A stretch of DNA of 64,000 nucleotides from Tubulanus polymorphus (taxonomy: Eukaryota; Nemertea; Palaeonemertea; Tubulaniformes; Tubulanidae): assembly GCF_964204645.1 (NCBI RefSeq), contig NC_134030.1, positions 1,343,855 to 1,407,854 of the forward strand, written 5' to 3'. The notes under the pieces are model-generated. The model ran no database searches. It saw only the letters and a program-made list of their open reading frames with translations, and was not told where the DNA came from. Both the position numbers and the translations under genes were made by a program. Shown one piece after another: positions 32,639 through 44,925 of the stretch (within the stretch, counting starts at the first letter, position 1; every line of letters begins with the position of its first letter).

Positions 32639-32971
32639 TCAAAACAAATCCGGAATTGTCCCCGAACGAAGTGGCTCCCTCCACTCTCCATCAGTATGCC
32701 GGGCCACCACCTCTACCTCTCGGGCAACTCGATCACTCGCCAGCTTTTTGGCGAGTGAACGAGTGACCGCCCGAGATACGGATGGAGGAGCAGGAGGAGC
32801 AGGACCCGCACCTGCCCCAGCCCCACCACCATCCCTCTTCGGCCTCTTCCTATTTATCCCCTCCCCTTCCTCCCGATTACCTTCGTCAGCCGCACCATCC
32901 GCCGGGACCACTCTTGCTCCTCCTCCCTGCGGAGCCACGACAACCGCAACTGGTACTTTTCGGTTTCTCAT
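32639..32971 (-). pseudogene. Inverted paralog of exon 9 (110 codons, own ATG)
   Basis: Minus-strand frame from ATG at 32971 (MRNRKVPVAVVVAPQGGG) closely follows exon 9 through VTRSLAKKLASDRVAREVEV to SGTIPDLF, then TGA. It lacks the KKTRTKRKRK cluster and the last 14 residues. The frame has stayed open with mostly conservative changes (R/K, E/D), so it may still be under constraint. No clear acceptor is seen upstream. It could be an exon of an inverted, rearranged gene copy or a decayed fragment. Confidence 0.6.
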
Positions 32972-33872
32972 GGTTTCCCACCATCTTTCAAAAGAGAACT
33001 ATCGATATATCATTAGCTACAAGGAAACTTTTCAGAAACTTTTTCTGGTCATTCTTTCTTGTATTATTAGCATTTGATTCTCTATATATCGTCAGAACAT
33101 GGACTCAGAGTGTTTCTTTAATGGTTAAGAATGTCTCTTTAACCAACATCCCCCTAGCCTGCTTCCTACATATCCCTTCCCTTTCCTCCTGATTACCTTT
33201 GATCCCCACTGCCTAGCAGCTAACAGCTGCTGCTATTTTATCTGGTTTACATGTTTTGCAGATAGTGTCTGTTATGCTATAGTTGTTCTTTTAATCGTTT
33301 AACTTCTTCATCTGAAATTTCATTATTCTAATTTCAGTTTCACGCAGGAAATGGTTCATGAAAATCTGCATTGAGACTGGGACGAAATGTGCATTGAGAC
33401 GGATGAAATCTGCATGAACAGAGATATACTTTAAGATCCCCATTTTATCCATCGGAGTGAATGTACATCCACTACTCACAGGTAGCAAACCTACAAACGC
33501 TAAACACTCATCCCTGGGCCCTGATTCAAAAATAAAAATAAAAGATTAAATTAAGAATTAACATTTTTATGAATCAGTGATCAGTTTCATAAAATAATTC
33601 CTAAATTAATTTTAGGGGTTTATTATTTCATATTGAAATGAATTCTTCATGTTTATGCAATTCTCATTATCTTTCATTGCAGCATTTATATATTCAATTT
33701 TAATCATACATGTGAAATATATAATGTATTTTCAGGGAAACGTAAACAAGAAAGGAAGGGAAGAAAGAGAAGGGAAGAAAGAGTTGGATGATTAATGCGC
33801 ACTTATTCTCCATTCCGAATTCCTGTATTCGACTCTAGGTGATCATCATACGAACGAGATATAGAAAAAAAA
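32972..33872. other. AT-rich region, no gene supported
   Basis: Around 33520-33610 an inverted-repeat-like segment (CTGATTCAAAAATAAAAAT / ATGAATCAG) may be a small foldback element. Nothing else stands out. Confidence 0.4.
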
Positions 33873-34140
33873 ACATTACTGAAGTCATCTCTATTTTTTA
33901 GTCTCAATTTGTATTTCTAATTCAATTTACTAAGTGTGTAAGTCATCATTTGGATAAATCGTCACATTACTGAAGTCATCTCTATTTTTTAGTCTCAATT
34001 TGTATTTCTAATTCAATTCACTAAGTGTGTAAGTCATCATTTGGATAAGTCGTCACATTATTGAAGTCATCTCTTTTGAAGTCTCAATTAGTATTCAGTT
34101 TACTTCAGATAACGTAATTTGGTTTAATCACAAGTCGTCA
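33873..34140. repeat. 91 bp tandem repeat, about 2.5 units
   Basis: Unit beginning CATTACTGAAGTCATCTCTA and including AAGTGTGTAAGTCATCATTT recurs at 33874, 33965 and 34056. Confidence 0.8.
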
Positions 34141-34561
34141 ACATTATAATCAATGTAACTACAGTGACTACATTATTGTCCTTTTATTGAGAAATTTATG
34201 TTAAATTTTGATTTCTGGGATAAATCAAAATTCAAATGTTATCATTTTTTGTATCAAAAATTGTAAAAAATTGAATAACTTGTGTGCTATTGAAACATTC
34301 AGTTATGGGGAGTTTTTAGCTCAGAAAACTTTGAGCCTGTTTATACAAGTGTTGTAACAAGTGTTGAACAATTCAAATATCATGTTTTTTATACTTTGTC
34401 ATGTTAGAAAAAATGTTTTCTAGTATATTGATGTTTCTAAAAAAACATATGATTCAACTTCAAACGGCCAACAAGCCTTCTAATAAAACTAGTTTGTCAT
34501 ATATATATATATATTACTTGGTCATTGTCAAGTTTTTAAAAAAATATTTTGGTTTTCTCAG

Positions 34562-34839
34562 CTTTCTCTGGTGGAAATTTCTTCGTGGAATTCCTCTTCT
34601 ATACAAGTTCCTCCTCAGACTGTTTTTATGCGAGAGTTTATAACAACCGGATCCTCAGAAAATGGTCGGAGTGCCAAGTCTTCGATTTAAGATCACCAGT
34701 CTTATCTGAGACCATAAGTTCACTAGCAAGTTTCACTAGCGATTCCAACAGCTATAGGATGGAACAGTATTATTATATAGGTCACCACTGTGCAATTGAG
34801 CCCAGATCATCAGAAAAAGATAAAAGTGAAGATATGTGA
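34562..34839 (+). CDS. Candidate 3'-terminal exon, 92 codons, unknown product
   Basis: It follows a strong acceptor (TTTGGTTTTCTCAG at 34548-34561) preceded by a T-rich tract, and ends in TGA at 34837-34839. In the only long open phase it reads AFSGGNFFVEF, then a Ser-rich segment, RILRKWSECQVFDLRS, YYYIGHHCAIEPRSSEKDK and SEDM. The mixed, hydrophilic composition with an acidic end is unlike the Phe/Leu/Ile-rich chance frames nearby. No upstream exon was identified and no family is recognised. Confidence 0.35.
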
Positions 34840-36077
34840 TGGGATTCATTGAAAATTTTGCATATATAATTAATTCATTGAACTACTTAATTTGTATGAT
34901 TTATTTTTTGGGAATTTTCGAATTTGTCATCAATAACTAGTATATATTTCTTTTCAAGTTGTGAGCGATCTAGTTCTCTGTCGACCCATTGAAAATGAAT
35001 CGACTCTGAACTGTAGAACTGGACCCAGGGAGCTGAATCTCGCGTGCCACAGCAAGATACAGAGCTCTTCAATGTCTTAACCGTCAGGTGCTGCCCCTAA
35101 ACAAATCAATAGCGGTAAATCTGTGAACTAACTTATAGCTCGCTTGCCAGAGTAGAATCATAGCGAGCTGTCTAAAATCTTGAACCGTCTAGTGCTGCCC
35201 CTTAATCGATATGTATCGGAAAAGTGAATTTATTACTCGCATGCCACAGTAGTTGAGTAGTTGGAACATCATGATAGACTCGTTTTTCTGTGCAGCTATA
35301 ACGGGAACTATTTCAGATCTGATAATGAATATAAACTCAGTCACAGTTCGATAACAAACGCCGCTGGGTGAAATTGATGTAAACAAATAATCGTGTTGAA
35401 ATTGAATTTAGTTTAAGATATATTTTCGTGGTAGTTTTTATTTTCAAGCTGTTTACGTTCACTTCAAATGATGAAACGATGAAACCATATTAAATACATC
35501 CCTGTTTTAGTGGGGATTTTGAGTTTTGGTCCTTTCCGTATCTTCTAGAAACATCAAGTAGAAAGGCATTAACTGAACCCTATGTCTTTAACTTCAGGAG
35601 TCTATATGGAGTTTTCGGATGCCTCTTTTCCTCACTTCTTGCATTCGTCACTATTAGAAATCTGGACAAACTGAATTCAGTTCGACGAGGCCGAAGAACA
35701 GAAGACCAAAGAGTGATCTGCACTAGCCGCAGGGTTCGTGTTGGCTTGGATCGGTGGGAGGCAATCAAACCCCGACACGTGAAGATGTATCCTCAAAAAT
35801 GGATACCGGAACGCTTCTCTGGTTTACGATGATTAGTCTGCAGGGATAACGTGCCCTGGCAATCGAACGCCGGAGTGGAGGTATTCCATACACTGGTAGG
35901 TGAGTCGGAGTAGACTGGTTGCTTGTCCCATAGAGACCGGTAACCAGTCTAGCCACCTCACGATCAGTCTACATTGAAAAACCATTACTGAAATATGGTT
36001 GACGGAAATATTCATTTTATATCAGATTCTAAAATATTTTCTCGTATTGAATACAAAATTTTTATTATCTTGATAAG
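34840..36077. other. Right flank of unit A before the duplication junction
   Basis: No gene supported. Positions 35800-36010 resemble, with many changes, the promoter-proximal sequence at 1290-1405 (GGTAACCAGTCTA, GATATTCATTTTA), and 35912-35950 forms a GACTGGTT/AACCAGTC hairpin. Three diverged repeats with TGCCACAG / CCGTC-GTGCTGCCCC occur at 35045-35250. Confidence 0.45.
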
Positions 36078-36278
36078 ATAAATCTGCCAAAGCTCAACAA
36101 TTTAAATTAGTGAAAACCGATGTGCGAAGTCGTCAATTCAGTAGCCCGATAGAGCCCGGTAACCAGTCTAACTGACAATGTTCATTGCGCGGGAATGAAC
36201 GGGCAACTAGTCTACGATGAAAAATCATTTCTGAAAAATTATGAACGGAGATATTCATTTTACTTTGAATTTTGAATT

Positions 36279-36578
36279 ATCTTATAAAACTGACAGCCAT
36301 ATTAACCAAAGTATTAATAGTAAATCTGATAAAATCTAATACCGGTTTTAGAATAGGTGAAAACTGATTTATGTGAAGCCGTCGGTTCAGAAGACTGATC
36401 CGTAGAATCGTTCGCCACTTTCTTCCGGTCCACTTACTTCCGCGTTTGTGATTTGCATACAAGTAGTTTGAATGTTAAATGTATTAAGCCGCGTGTTGAT
36501 TGGTTGAGGTCAGTGCGGTTTACTGAACGATGACCAGCTGTCAGCTGATCGAATCATTCGTTTCACAGACATTACGAC
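36279..36578 (+). promoter_or_regulatory. Candidate promoter and first exon, copy B
   Basis: This is the equivalent of 1420-1719 with the same CCAAT-like site and the same donor (GAC/GTAAGTAT at 36579). It sits only about 200-500 bp inside the duplication breakpoint, so both copies carry the same proximal promoter but different distal upstream sequence. Confidence 0.4.
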
Positions 36579-37199
36579 GTAAGTATATTTTACATCTTTG
36601 ATCAAAAATTGTAGTGTAAAAAAACTCAAAACTAAGGCCTCTATAAATGATCGATTGACTTTAAATGATTACTTTAGCACAGCTCTTGTAGACAATGATT
36701 AGGTGTCATAGTAGTTTAGCTCGAAAGTGCACATATAAGGTTAATTTTCATCCCTTATTTAGAGACCGAGGTATTGAGCGTCCATTTCAGCCCTTAAAAC
36801 ATCATCAACCTACCTCAAACTGACTGTTTTTAAATCCAGCAATAGTTACCTAACTATTGACTCATCATGGATTCGATTCAAAAACAATTTTTGATGATCA
36901 TAGTGATTCGAAACGTTTGAATTTTTGAAAAACACGAATGCTAAACGACGGATCCGGACTTCGATTGCGGCCCAATGGCAGAGTTGATTTTCTTATTTGG
37001 AATTTGAAGATATAAATCACTGAAATCAATTGGTTTTCTCAACCAAAATTAAAATTAAGAAGAATTTAGGATGGAGATGTTTGATTTTCATTTTGTCTAA
37101 AATGCCGACTTAAAAATTAATTCAATTGAATCAAATTAATGAATTCATCATTTCACGATATTATAGATAATCAAAATGTGAATATGAAATCACCTTTTC

Positions 37200-39722
37200 A
37201 ATCGCTGTTTTTGGGTAAGATCGCAGTTTTTAGGTAAGATCGCAGTTTTTAGGTTAGATCGCTGTTTTGAGGTTAGATCACCGTTTTTGGTTAGATTGCT
37301 GTTTTGTGTTAGATCACTTTTTGTGTTAGATCACAGTTTTTGTGTTAGATCGCTGTTTTTGGGTTAGATCGCTGTTTTGTGTTAGATCGCTGTTTTAGGT
37401 TACATTGCAGTATTTTGGTTAGACCGCAGTTTTTTGTTAGATCGCAGTTTTTAAGTTAGATCGCTGTTTTGGGTTAGATCACAGTTTTTGTGTTAGATCG
37501 CTGTTTTAGGTTAGATCGCAGTTTTTAAGTTAGATCGCTGTTTTGGGTTAGATCACAGTTTTTGTGTTAGATCGCAGTTTTAGGTTAGATCGCAGTTTTT
37601 AAGTTAGATCGCAGTTTTTGTGTTAGATCGCAGTTTTTAGGTTAGATCGCTGTTTTGAGGTTAGATCACTGTTTTTGGTTAGATTGCTGTTTTGTGTTAG
37701 ATCACTTTTTGTGTTAGATCACAGTTTTTGTGTTAGATCGCTGTTTTTGGGTTAGATCGCTGTTTTGTGTTAGATCGCTGTTTTAGGTTAGATCGCAGTT
37801 TTTAGGTTACATTGCAGTATTTTGGTTAGACCGCAGTTTTTTGTTAGATCGCAGTTTTTAAGTTAGATCGCTGTTTTGGGTTAGATCACAGTTTTTGTGT
37901 TAGATCGCTGTTTTAGGTTAGATCGCAGTTTTTAAGTTAGATCGCTGTTTTGGGTTAGATCACAGTTTTTGTGTTAGATCGCTGTTTTAGGTTAGATCGC
38001 AGTTTTTAAGTTAGATCGCAGTTTTTGTGTTAGATCGCTGTTTTAGGTTAGATCGCAGTTTTTAAGTTAGATCACTGTTTTGGGTTAGATCACAGTTTTT
38101 GTGTTAGATCGCTGTTTTTAGGTTAGATCGCAGTTTTTAGGTTACATTGCAGTATTTGGGTTAGACCGCAGTTTTTTGTTAGATCGCAGTTTTTAAGTTA
38201 GATCGCTGTTTTGGGTTAGATCACAGCTTTTGTGTTAGATCACAGTTTTTGGGTTAGACCACAGTTTTTTTGTTAGATCGCAGTTTTTAAGTTAGATCGC
38301 TGTTTTGGGTTAGATCACAGTTTTTGTGTTAGATCGCTGTTTTTAGGTTAGATCGCAGTTTTTAGGTTACATTGCAGTATTTAGGTTAGACCGCAGTTTT
38401 TTTGTTAGATCGCAGTTTTTAAGTTAGATCGCTGTTTTGGGTTAGATCACAGTTTTTGTGTTAGATCGCTGTTTTGGGTTAGATCACAGTTTTTGTGTTA
38501 GATAGCTTTTTTAGGTTAGATTGCTGTTTTTGGGTTAGATCGCTGTTTTAGGTTAGATCACAGTTTTTGGGTTAGATCGCTGTTTTGGGTTAGATCACAG
38601 TTTTTGTGTTAGATCGCTGTTTTTGTGTTAGATCGCTGTTTTGGGTTAGATCACAGTTTTTGGGTTAGATCGCTGTTTTTGGGTTTGATCGCTGTTTTGG
38701 GTTAGATCACAGTTTTTGGGTTAGATCGCTGTTTTTGGGTTAGATCGCTGTTTTGGGTTAGATCACAGTTTTTGGGTTAGATCGCTGTTTTTGGGTTAGA
38801 TCGCTGTTTTTGGGTTAAATTGCTGTTTTTGTGTTGGATCATTGTTTTTTGTGTTAGATCATTTTTTTTCGGTTAGATCGCTGTTTTTGGGTTAGATCGC
38901 TGTTTTTGGGTTAAATTGCTGTTTTTGTGTTGGATCATTGTTTTTTGTGTTAGATCATTGTTTTTGGGTTAGATCGATGTTTTTGTGTTAGATCGCATTT
39001 TTGTGTTAGATCACTGGTTTTTTGTTAGATTGCAGTTTTTAGGTTAGATCGCTGTTTTTGAGTTAGATCGCTGTTTTGTGTTAGATCGCCGTTTTGTGTT
39101 AGATCGCCGTTTTTAGGTTAGATTGCTGTTTTTAGGTTAGATCGCTGTTTTTAGGTTAGATCGCTGTTTTTAGGTTATATCGCAGTTTTTGTGTTAGATC
39201 ACTGTTATTGTGTTAGATAGCAGTTTTTAGGTTAGATCGCTGTTTTTGAGTTAAATCGCCTTTTTGGGTTAGATCACAGTTTTTGTGTTAGATCACAGCT
39301 TTTAGGTTAGATTGCTGTTTTTAGGTTAGATCCCTTTTTTTTCTTAGATCGCAGTATTTAGGTTAGATCGCTTTTTTTGGATTAGATCGCTGTTTTTGGG
39401 TTAGATCGCAGTTATTGTGTTAGATCGCAGTTTTTTGTTAGATCGCTGTTTTTGGGTTAGACCGCAGTGTTTAGGTTAGATTGCAGTTTTTGGGTTAGAA
39501 CACTGTTTTTCTGTTAGATCGCATTTTTTGTTAGATCGCTGTTTTAGGTTGGATCGCTGTTTTAGGTTAGATCGAAGTTTTTTGTTAGGTCGCTGTTTTT
39601 GGGTTAGAAAGCTGTTTTTGTGTTAGATTGGTGTTTTTAGGTTAGATCGCTATTTTTGTGTAAGATCGCTGTTTTTGGGTTAGATCGCTGTTTTTGGGTT
39701 AGATCGCTGTCTTTGTGTTTTT
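37200..39722. repeat. 18-20 bp satellite, copy B (longer)
   Basis: Same array as 2342-4360 but about 500 bp longer. Part of the gain is a second block that repeats the opening variants (GTTTTGAGGTTAGATCAC type) near 37640, which indicates an internal segmental duplication of the array. Confidence 0.95.
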
Positions 39723-39768
39723 GTCAATCATCATATCAAGATTTGCAATCCCAGTTGCCTTCAAGTTT

Positions 39769-40490
39769 CATATAGAGAATTAGTGGATGTGGTGTCCCTG
39801 GACCCCTACATGCATCATATAGAGAATTAGTGGATGTGGTGTCCCTGGACCCCTACATGCACCATATAGAGAATTAGTGGATGTGGTGTCCCTGGACCCC
39901 TACATGCACCATATAGAGAATTAGTGGATGTGGTGTCCCTGGACCCCTACATGCAACATATAGAGAATTAGTGGATGTGGTGTCCCTGGACCCCTACATG
40001 CACCATATAGAGAATTAGTGGATGTGGTGTCCCTGGACCCCTACATGCACCATATAGAGAATTAGTGGATGTGGTGTCCCTGGACCCCTACATGCACCAT
40101 ATAGAGAATTAGTGGATGTGGTGTCCCTGGACCCCTACATGCACCATATAGAGAATTAGTGGATGTGGTGTCCCTGGACCCCTACATGTACCATATAGAG
40201 AATTAGTGGATGTGGTGTCCCTGGACCCCTACATGCACCATATAGAGAATTAGTGGATGTGGTGTCCCTGGACCCCTACATGCACCATATAGAGAATTAG
40301 TGGATGTGGTGTCCCTGGACCCCTACATGCATCATATAGAGAATTAGTGGATGTGGTGTCCCTGGACCCCTACATGTACCATATAGAGAATTAGTGGATG
40401 TGGTGTCCCTGGACCCCTACATGCACCATATAGAGAATTAGTGGATGTGGTGTCCCTGGACCCCTACATGCACCATATAGAGAATTAGTT
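39769..40490. repeat. 47 bp satellite, copy B (15 units)
   Basis: Same unit and position relative to exon 1 as in copy A, but only 15 units. The copy-number difference is the simplest length polymorphism between the two large copies. Confidence 0.97.
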
Positions 40491-40560
40491 CACTGAACCA
40501 GAATAAGACTGACTGATATATTTTCAAATGATTTAATATTTTTACTTGTTTTTCTAGAAG

Positions 40561-40622
40561 ATGCCAAAAGCTGTAAAAAAAACCCGGGCGTGGGGCCCTC
40601 AACATCTAGCCCCTATAATAAA
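40561..40622 (+). pseudogene. Coding exon 1 (copy B), one base short
   Basis: Codons 4-6 are changed at five of nine bases relative to copy A (GCCACTAAG to GCTGTAAAA), followed by the one-base deletion. The acceptor region also has an extra AAG before ATG. Confidence 0.65.
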
Positions 40623-40683
40623 GTAAGTACAAATTTACTGCTTCCATGCTTATTTATTCATCCCATACTTAGTATTTTGTACC

Positions 40684-40798
40684 CCTGGGTCCAGTTTCAC
40701 AAAAAGGATAAACGCCTTAATCGATTTAAGATAAACTGAATTAATGAAGAAATTAAATCGATTTAAGAGTTAAACCTGTTTGTGAAACTAGGCCCTGA
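40684..40798. mobile_element. Foldback MITE (about 115 bp), copy B
   Basis: Equivalent of 5836-5950. Confidence 0.65.
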
Positions 40799-41372
40799 AT
40801 TGCATCTAGAATGAAAAAAAAGAAAAAAAAATATTGAAAATAACGTTGGTGAAATATTTCTGGATCTTTCTGGATTTCTGCTCAATGCATCGTTTAGTAA
40901 AATATCGATATTCTCTAAAAGTAAAGATATAAGAATAAAAATATTGTATTGAATCGTGATTAGTTACTGTATGCGCTGCTAGTTGTTGCCCAACCCATAG
41001 CCTCATTTCTCTCCATTCTAAATTTGCATTGTTTAACATTGTCTGGTCGCTATGGAAACTATTTATTTAAGTTTCTTTGTGGTATCCATGGCAACAGTAA
41101 CGTTTAGGTAGTGGCACCAATTATGGGTCCCAACGTTCCCATGGCGATACATGAGAACATTTATCCTATTTTTGACCTTCATGACGTAAGATGGTAGTGA
41201 GTCGATGACGTCATTTTCGTCTCACCACTAATGAAAAAAAAAATGAAATGAAAAAAAAGGAAAAAATCGTTAGAATTACGTTTATGAAATTTTTCTGGAT
41301 CGGCTAAATGTATTGTTCCATTAAATATCGACATTCTCTAAAATTATAGGCATCAATATCAAAATGATGATA

Positions 41373-41517
41373 CAGCAGACTCCGCTTAACTCTGTTCTAT
41401 TTGGACCATTAATTAACCGAATACCAACTTTTTAAAATTTTAGGATTTTTACTTTAAGGATCAGAAAATGTGTATGCAATTTCAACCGGGTACCGAGTAG
41501 GGTGGCCGAGTCTACTG
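41373..41517. mobile_element. Tc1/pogo-like MITE, copy B
   Basis: Same element and same site as 6525-6669, so it was inserted before the duplication or haplotype split. Confidence 0.6.
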
Positions 41518-41788
41518 TAGTCTGCTGCCCCCTCGAATCCATTACCTTATTATCTCTCAATTTGCATTGTTTGACCTCGTCTGGTTGCTATGGAAACTAT
41601 TTAGTTATATCAGGATCAACGGTTTTTTCGAGGTAACCAGTGGCAACAGTTAACAGACGTGTCCATCCTAGAGATAAACTGTCTGATTTCACAGCCACAT
41701 CCGTCCTGGAGATAAACTGTTAGATAAACTCTGATTTCGCGTCCGTCCTATTTCTTGTCATTGTATGAATATGTTTTCTCTTTTATAG

Positions 41789-41801
41789 GGTACAGCACAG
41801 C

Positions 41802-41835
<34 letters not shown>

Positions 41836-41881
41836 GCAACAACAACAACAAAAATTTGATATTTCTATGTCCGGAATAGAC
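41789..41881 (+). CDS. Coding exon 2 (copy B)
   Basis: 31 codons, one Gln fewer than copy A; otherwise the same encoded sequence in the original frame. Confidence 0.65.
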
Positions 41882-42290
41882 GTAAGTTATCGTAAACGCC
41901 TGTTTGAAGTCATCATTCTTGAGCTTGAAACCGAAATTTATATTATAGAATATTAAACCCTGCTTCTGCTACTGACAGGTAATGTCCGTCATACATTACT
42001 GCATCGTCAAATCTATACCAGGGTGCACCCAGGCAGATCGTTCGCATCATCACATGCAAAGGGCTGATTATTTTGGAACCCAGTTTTTATCAGCTGGAAC
42101 ATTCTGCACATTCGACCATATTGATTGATAGCCCGTTATAGACGAGTGGAGAAAAACTGAAAAACCAGTTCGGAAAAACTTCGATTGATTTCACTCACAT
42201 TTACAGAAATTTGGTCCGACCCCAAAACCATTTACTTACACTATACAAATCAGATCAGGTTTTTAACATTGTCCTTGATTGTATTTTCAG

Positions 42291-42329
42291 TTTTTGCCGT
42301 CAACGCCGCCGAGCGGTTCTTCTACGCCG
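42291..42329 (+). CDS. Coding exon 3 (copy B)
   Basis: FLPSTPPSGSSTP; seven base differences from copy A in 39. Confidence 0.7.
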
Positions 42330-42699
42330 GTAAGTGATAACTATTTTCTAATAAATCACGCTTATTTCAATCTGTAATTTGAAAATAGAGGGTAGTAGCT
42401 GTTATGTATAAATTATGCTAATTAGGAATAAATTCAAATTCGATTAAGTCTCATCATCGTAGAAGTCATATATTAATGATGCTAAAGTTGTCATTTAAAT
42501 TAAGTGTTATATTTACTACTTCATTTGCTTCATGACCCAAAAACCTCTACTATATAACTACTGGTTTTGTTCTAATCTTGGAGAATTTGCTGCAAAATTT
42601 ACTTATCATTTGTTAAACAGTTTTTATTGAAAATCTGAATCAGTGATACATGCATTCATGAATATCCATCTAATATTTTGTTTTATTTTATCTTTACAG

Positions 42700-42726
42700 G
42701 ATTTATCACCGATACAGCACGTGGAC
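42700..42726 (+). CDS. Coding exon 4 (copy B)
   Basis: DLSPIQHVD, identical to copy A. Confidence 0.6.
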
Positions 42727-43524
42727 GTAAGAGATTAAACATTGATCTTGAATTTTAAGTTCAAACTAATTTATTTTTTATCTCACTCGGGACTATAGTT
42801 ATTGCGTTCACTTTGCGTCCAGTTGTCTCGGCTAGTTTTTGATTTATCGTGTTGATAATTGGTTTATATACTCAAACTCAAAATATCGGCGCAATTGGAA
42901 TTAAGATGGCGCACTTGTATGTCCATTTTTTTCCCCGGCAAAATTAGCACTTTAGCAGATTTTAAGGATCAATTCTGTTGTTATATTACATTGAAATCAG
43001 AGTTTAATATATATCGGTATAGAGCAGGTTTTTGCTCTAGTTATAAATAAAGTTATAAATAATCTCATGACATGTTCTGTATATGTGTAGTGAGTTTCAA
43101 TGTCTTTGGTTCCTTTTAAACCAGGGGGAGTTGAATTTGAAAATGTCAGATCGTCGAGCATTTCAGACCGCTTCCAAAGTGGGTCCCTGCACCCCTAGTT
43201 ATACCGTTAATATTTTAATAATATATTGATATACCATACATTGATATCGGTCTTGTAATTGGATCAACAACCATGAGATCAAAACACAGCAAATATGAAC
43301 CTGCTGTGAATCTATAGATTTGTGATAAATGTAATGAAATTGTTATTTTTCATATTGACTTTTTGAGTTAAGGGTCTGTTGTATAAGAGTCTTTGGTCTC
43401 GCGTGTCAATGTATGATATCAATCTGTTGTATTTCCTCGTTCCAATGTTTAAAAGGTGTTCGTCACCTTATATTAATAAACTACTTTTACCGTTAGATGG
43501 CGCCATAAGTGTGATATTTGATTT

Positions 43525-43837
43525 ATGGGATACCCGCAAAACCAGCTATTCCACCAGATGGCGCAACGAGTAGTAGGTCGTTCGTTGTCAAAATTAGTTC
43601 ATTTTCGATGAACTTTGAACTGGTTTGAAGAAGAAATACTTTCATTCTTCTACTCTGATATCGATTTAGTTTTCATTAATAATTGATTCATTTAAGAGAA
43701 CAATTCATTCAGATTTAATTGAAATGTACAAGAAAATCGAACGCAGACGACCAACTATTTACTAGCGACACCTGGTGGATCCTCGCCTGCCATAAGTGGA
43801 ATCCTCGATTGCCACAGTAAGACTGCGGGTATCCCAT
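43525..43837. mobile_element. 313 bp MITE, copy B
   Basis: Same element, site and 14 bp inverted ends as 8709-9021. Shared by both large copies. Confidence 0.65.
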
Positions 43838-44591
43838 TGTTTGGCGTGTGAATTAAAGTAAAGTTAGAAAACGGATGTTTAACTTTGTTGTGAAACGAAA
43901 GCGTTTTGGAGATTTTTAAACCAATCAAATCAATATTTTGATATTACGCTTGAAACCCTTCCCACTCATATTCTACTTACTAAGTATATATTCTTGTTTC
44001 CGTGGAAATCATGGTGAGTGGCGCCATCTATACAGTGGAGTTAGCTTTATAAATCGAGCATGATTCGACAAGTGGCTCCATCTATTCCCTAATACTGAAG
44101 CGAGGTAACCAGCAGCGCCCTCATATACAGGAAATGAACGCCTATCAAGTTTAACAATGCACGGTGTATTGACCACAGCGACCGGTGATAATTATATCAA
44201 TGTTGATTAGCTATTGCCATAGACAGGTCCGTAGCGTTTGACTGGACCAGAACGGGGCCCCCTAACCAAAACAAATTTTGAAAACGTGCCCAGATAAATT
44301 GCCTCTGGGAGATTGATTTAACGAGGTTTTGATTAAATGAACAAATTTTAATATTTGTAAGTTTAGCATTTCTGTTTTTAATTTTTCTTTGCGAGGAACT
44401 GAATTTTCAACCCCCCCGAACCGCCTCAAGCTACGTTCCTGATATAGTGCTAGCTATACCTGAATACTTTTCTCTTATTGAAATTTTCTAAAAAACCAGC
44501 ACCTTGAACTAATGAACGTCATAATGAAAATGTTTAAAAATTCAACCGTTAATGAATTTGACTAATGTATTTTTTTTATTTTCATTTCTAG

Positions 44592-44630
44592 CGTCAGTTT
44601 GCCTCACAGCGAAGGTCGCCGTCGCTTAAT
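44592..44630 (+). CDS. Coding exon 5 (copy B)
   Basis: RQFASQRRSPSLN; three changes in six bases relative to copy A. Confidence 0.65.
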
Positions 44631-44840
44631 GTAAGTATCAGTGACGCCCTCAATCTCACATGCCTCACTTCCCTCCTAATGTAACCATTTTTATGAAATT
44701 CCTCAAGAAAATATATACTAGTAATCTTAGAATACACGTTTTTGTACCCAGACCCCTTCATTCTACTGAACTACCGTGTAATAAGTGCCTGTTGTGTTCA
44801 TTTTCTGTTGCATTGATTTATATATTATTTCTATTTACAG

Positions 44841-44848
44841 TTGTCAAA

Positions 44849-44883
<35 letters not shown>

Positions 44884-44925
44884 CACCCCTCCCGCCGGAG
44901 ACGCCTCCCGACTTGCAAGCAAGAA
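44841..44925 (+). CDS. Coding exon 6 (copy B)
   Basis: 85 nt; polySer tract one codon longer and without the internal Asn of copy A. Confidence 0.65.

Larger units (their letters stand above)
1219..36077. repeat. Large tandem duplication, unit A (34,859 bp)
   Basis: The sequence starting ATAAATCTGCC at 1219 recurs at 36078 and stays alignable, in the same orientation, to the end of the window. Markers include the 313 bp MITE (8709 and 43525), all nine exons, the hAT-like element (12407 and 46769) and the terminal exon (21145 and 57310). The flanks just left of 1219 and 36078 differ, which defines the breakpoint to a few bases. Unit A alone carries the foldback element at 15933-17689. A recent segmental duplication and falsely tandem-joined haplotypes would look the same here. 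Confidence 0.95.

Noticed and set aside
35740-35890. tRNA or tRNA-derived SINE (two GTTYGATTGCC B-box-like motifs on the minus strand)
   Set aside because: No matching A box at the proper distance and no cloverleaf could be drawn.
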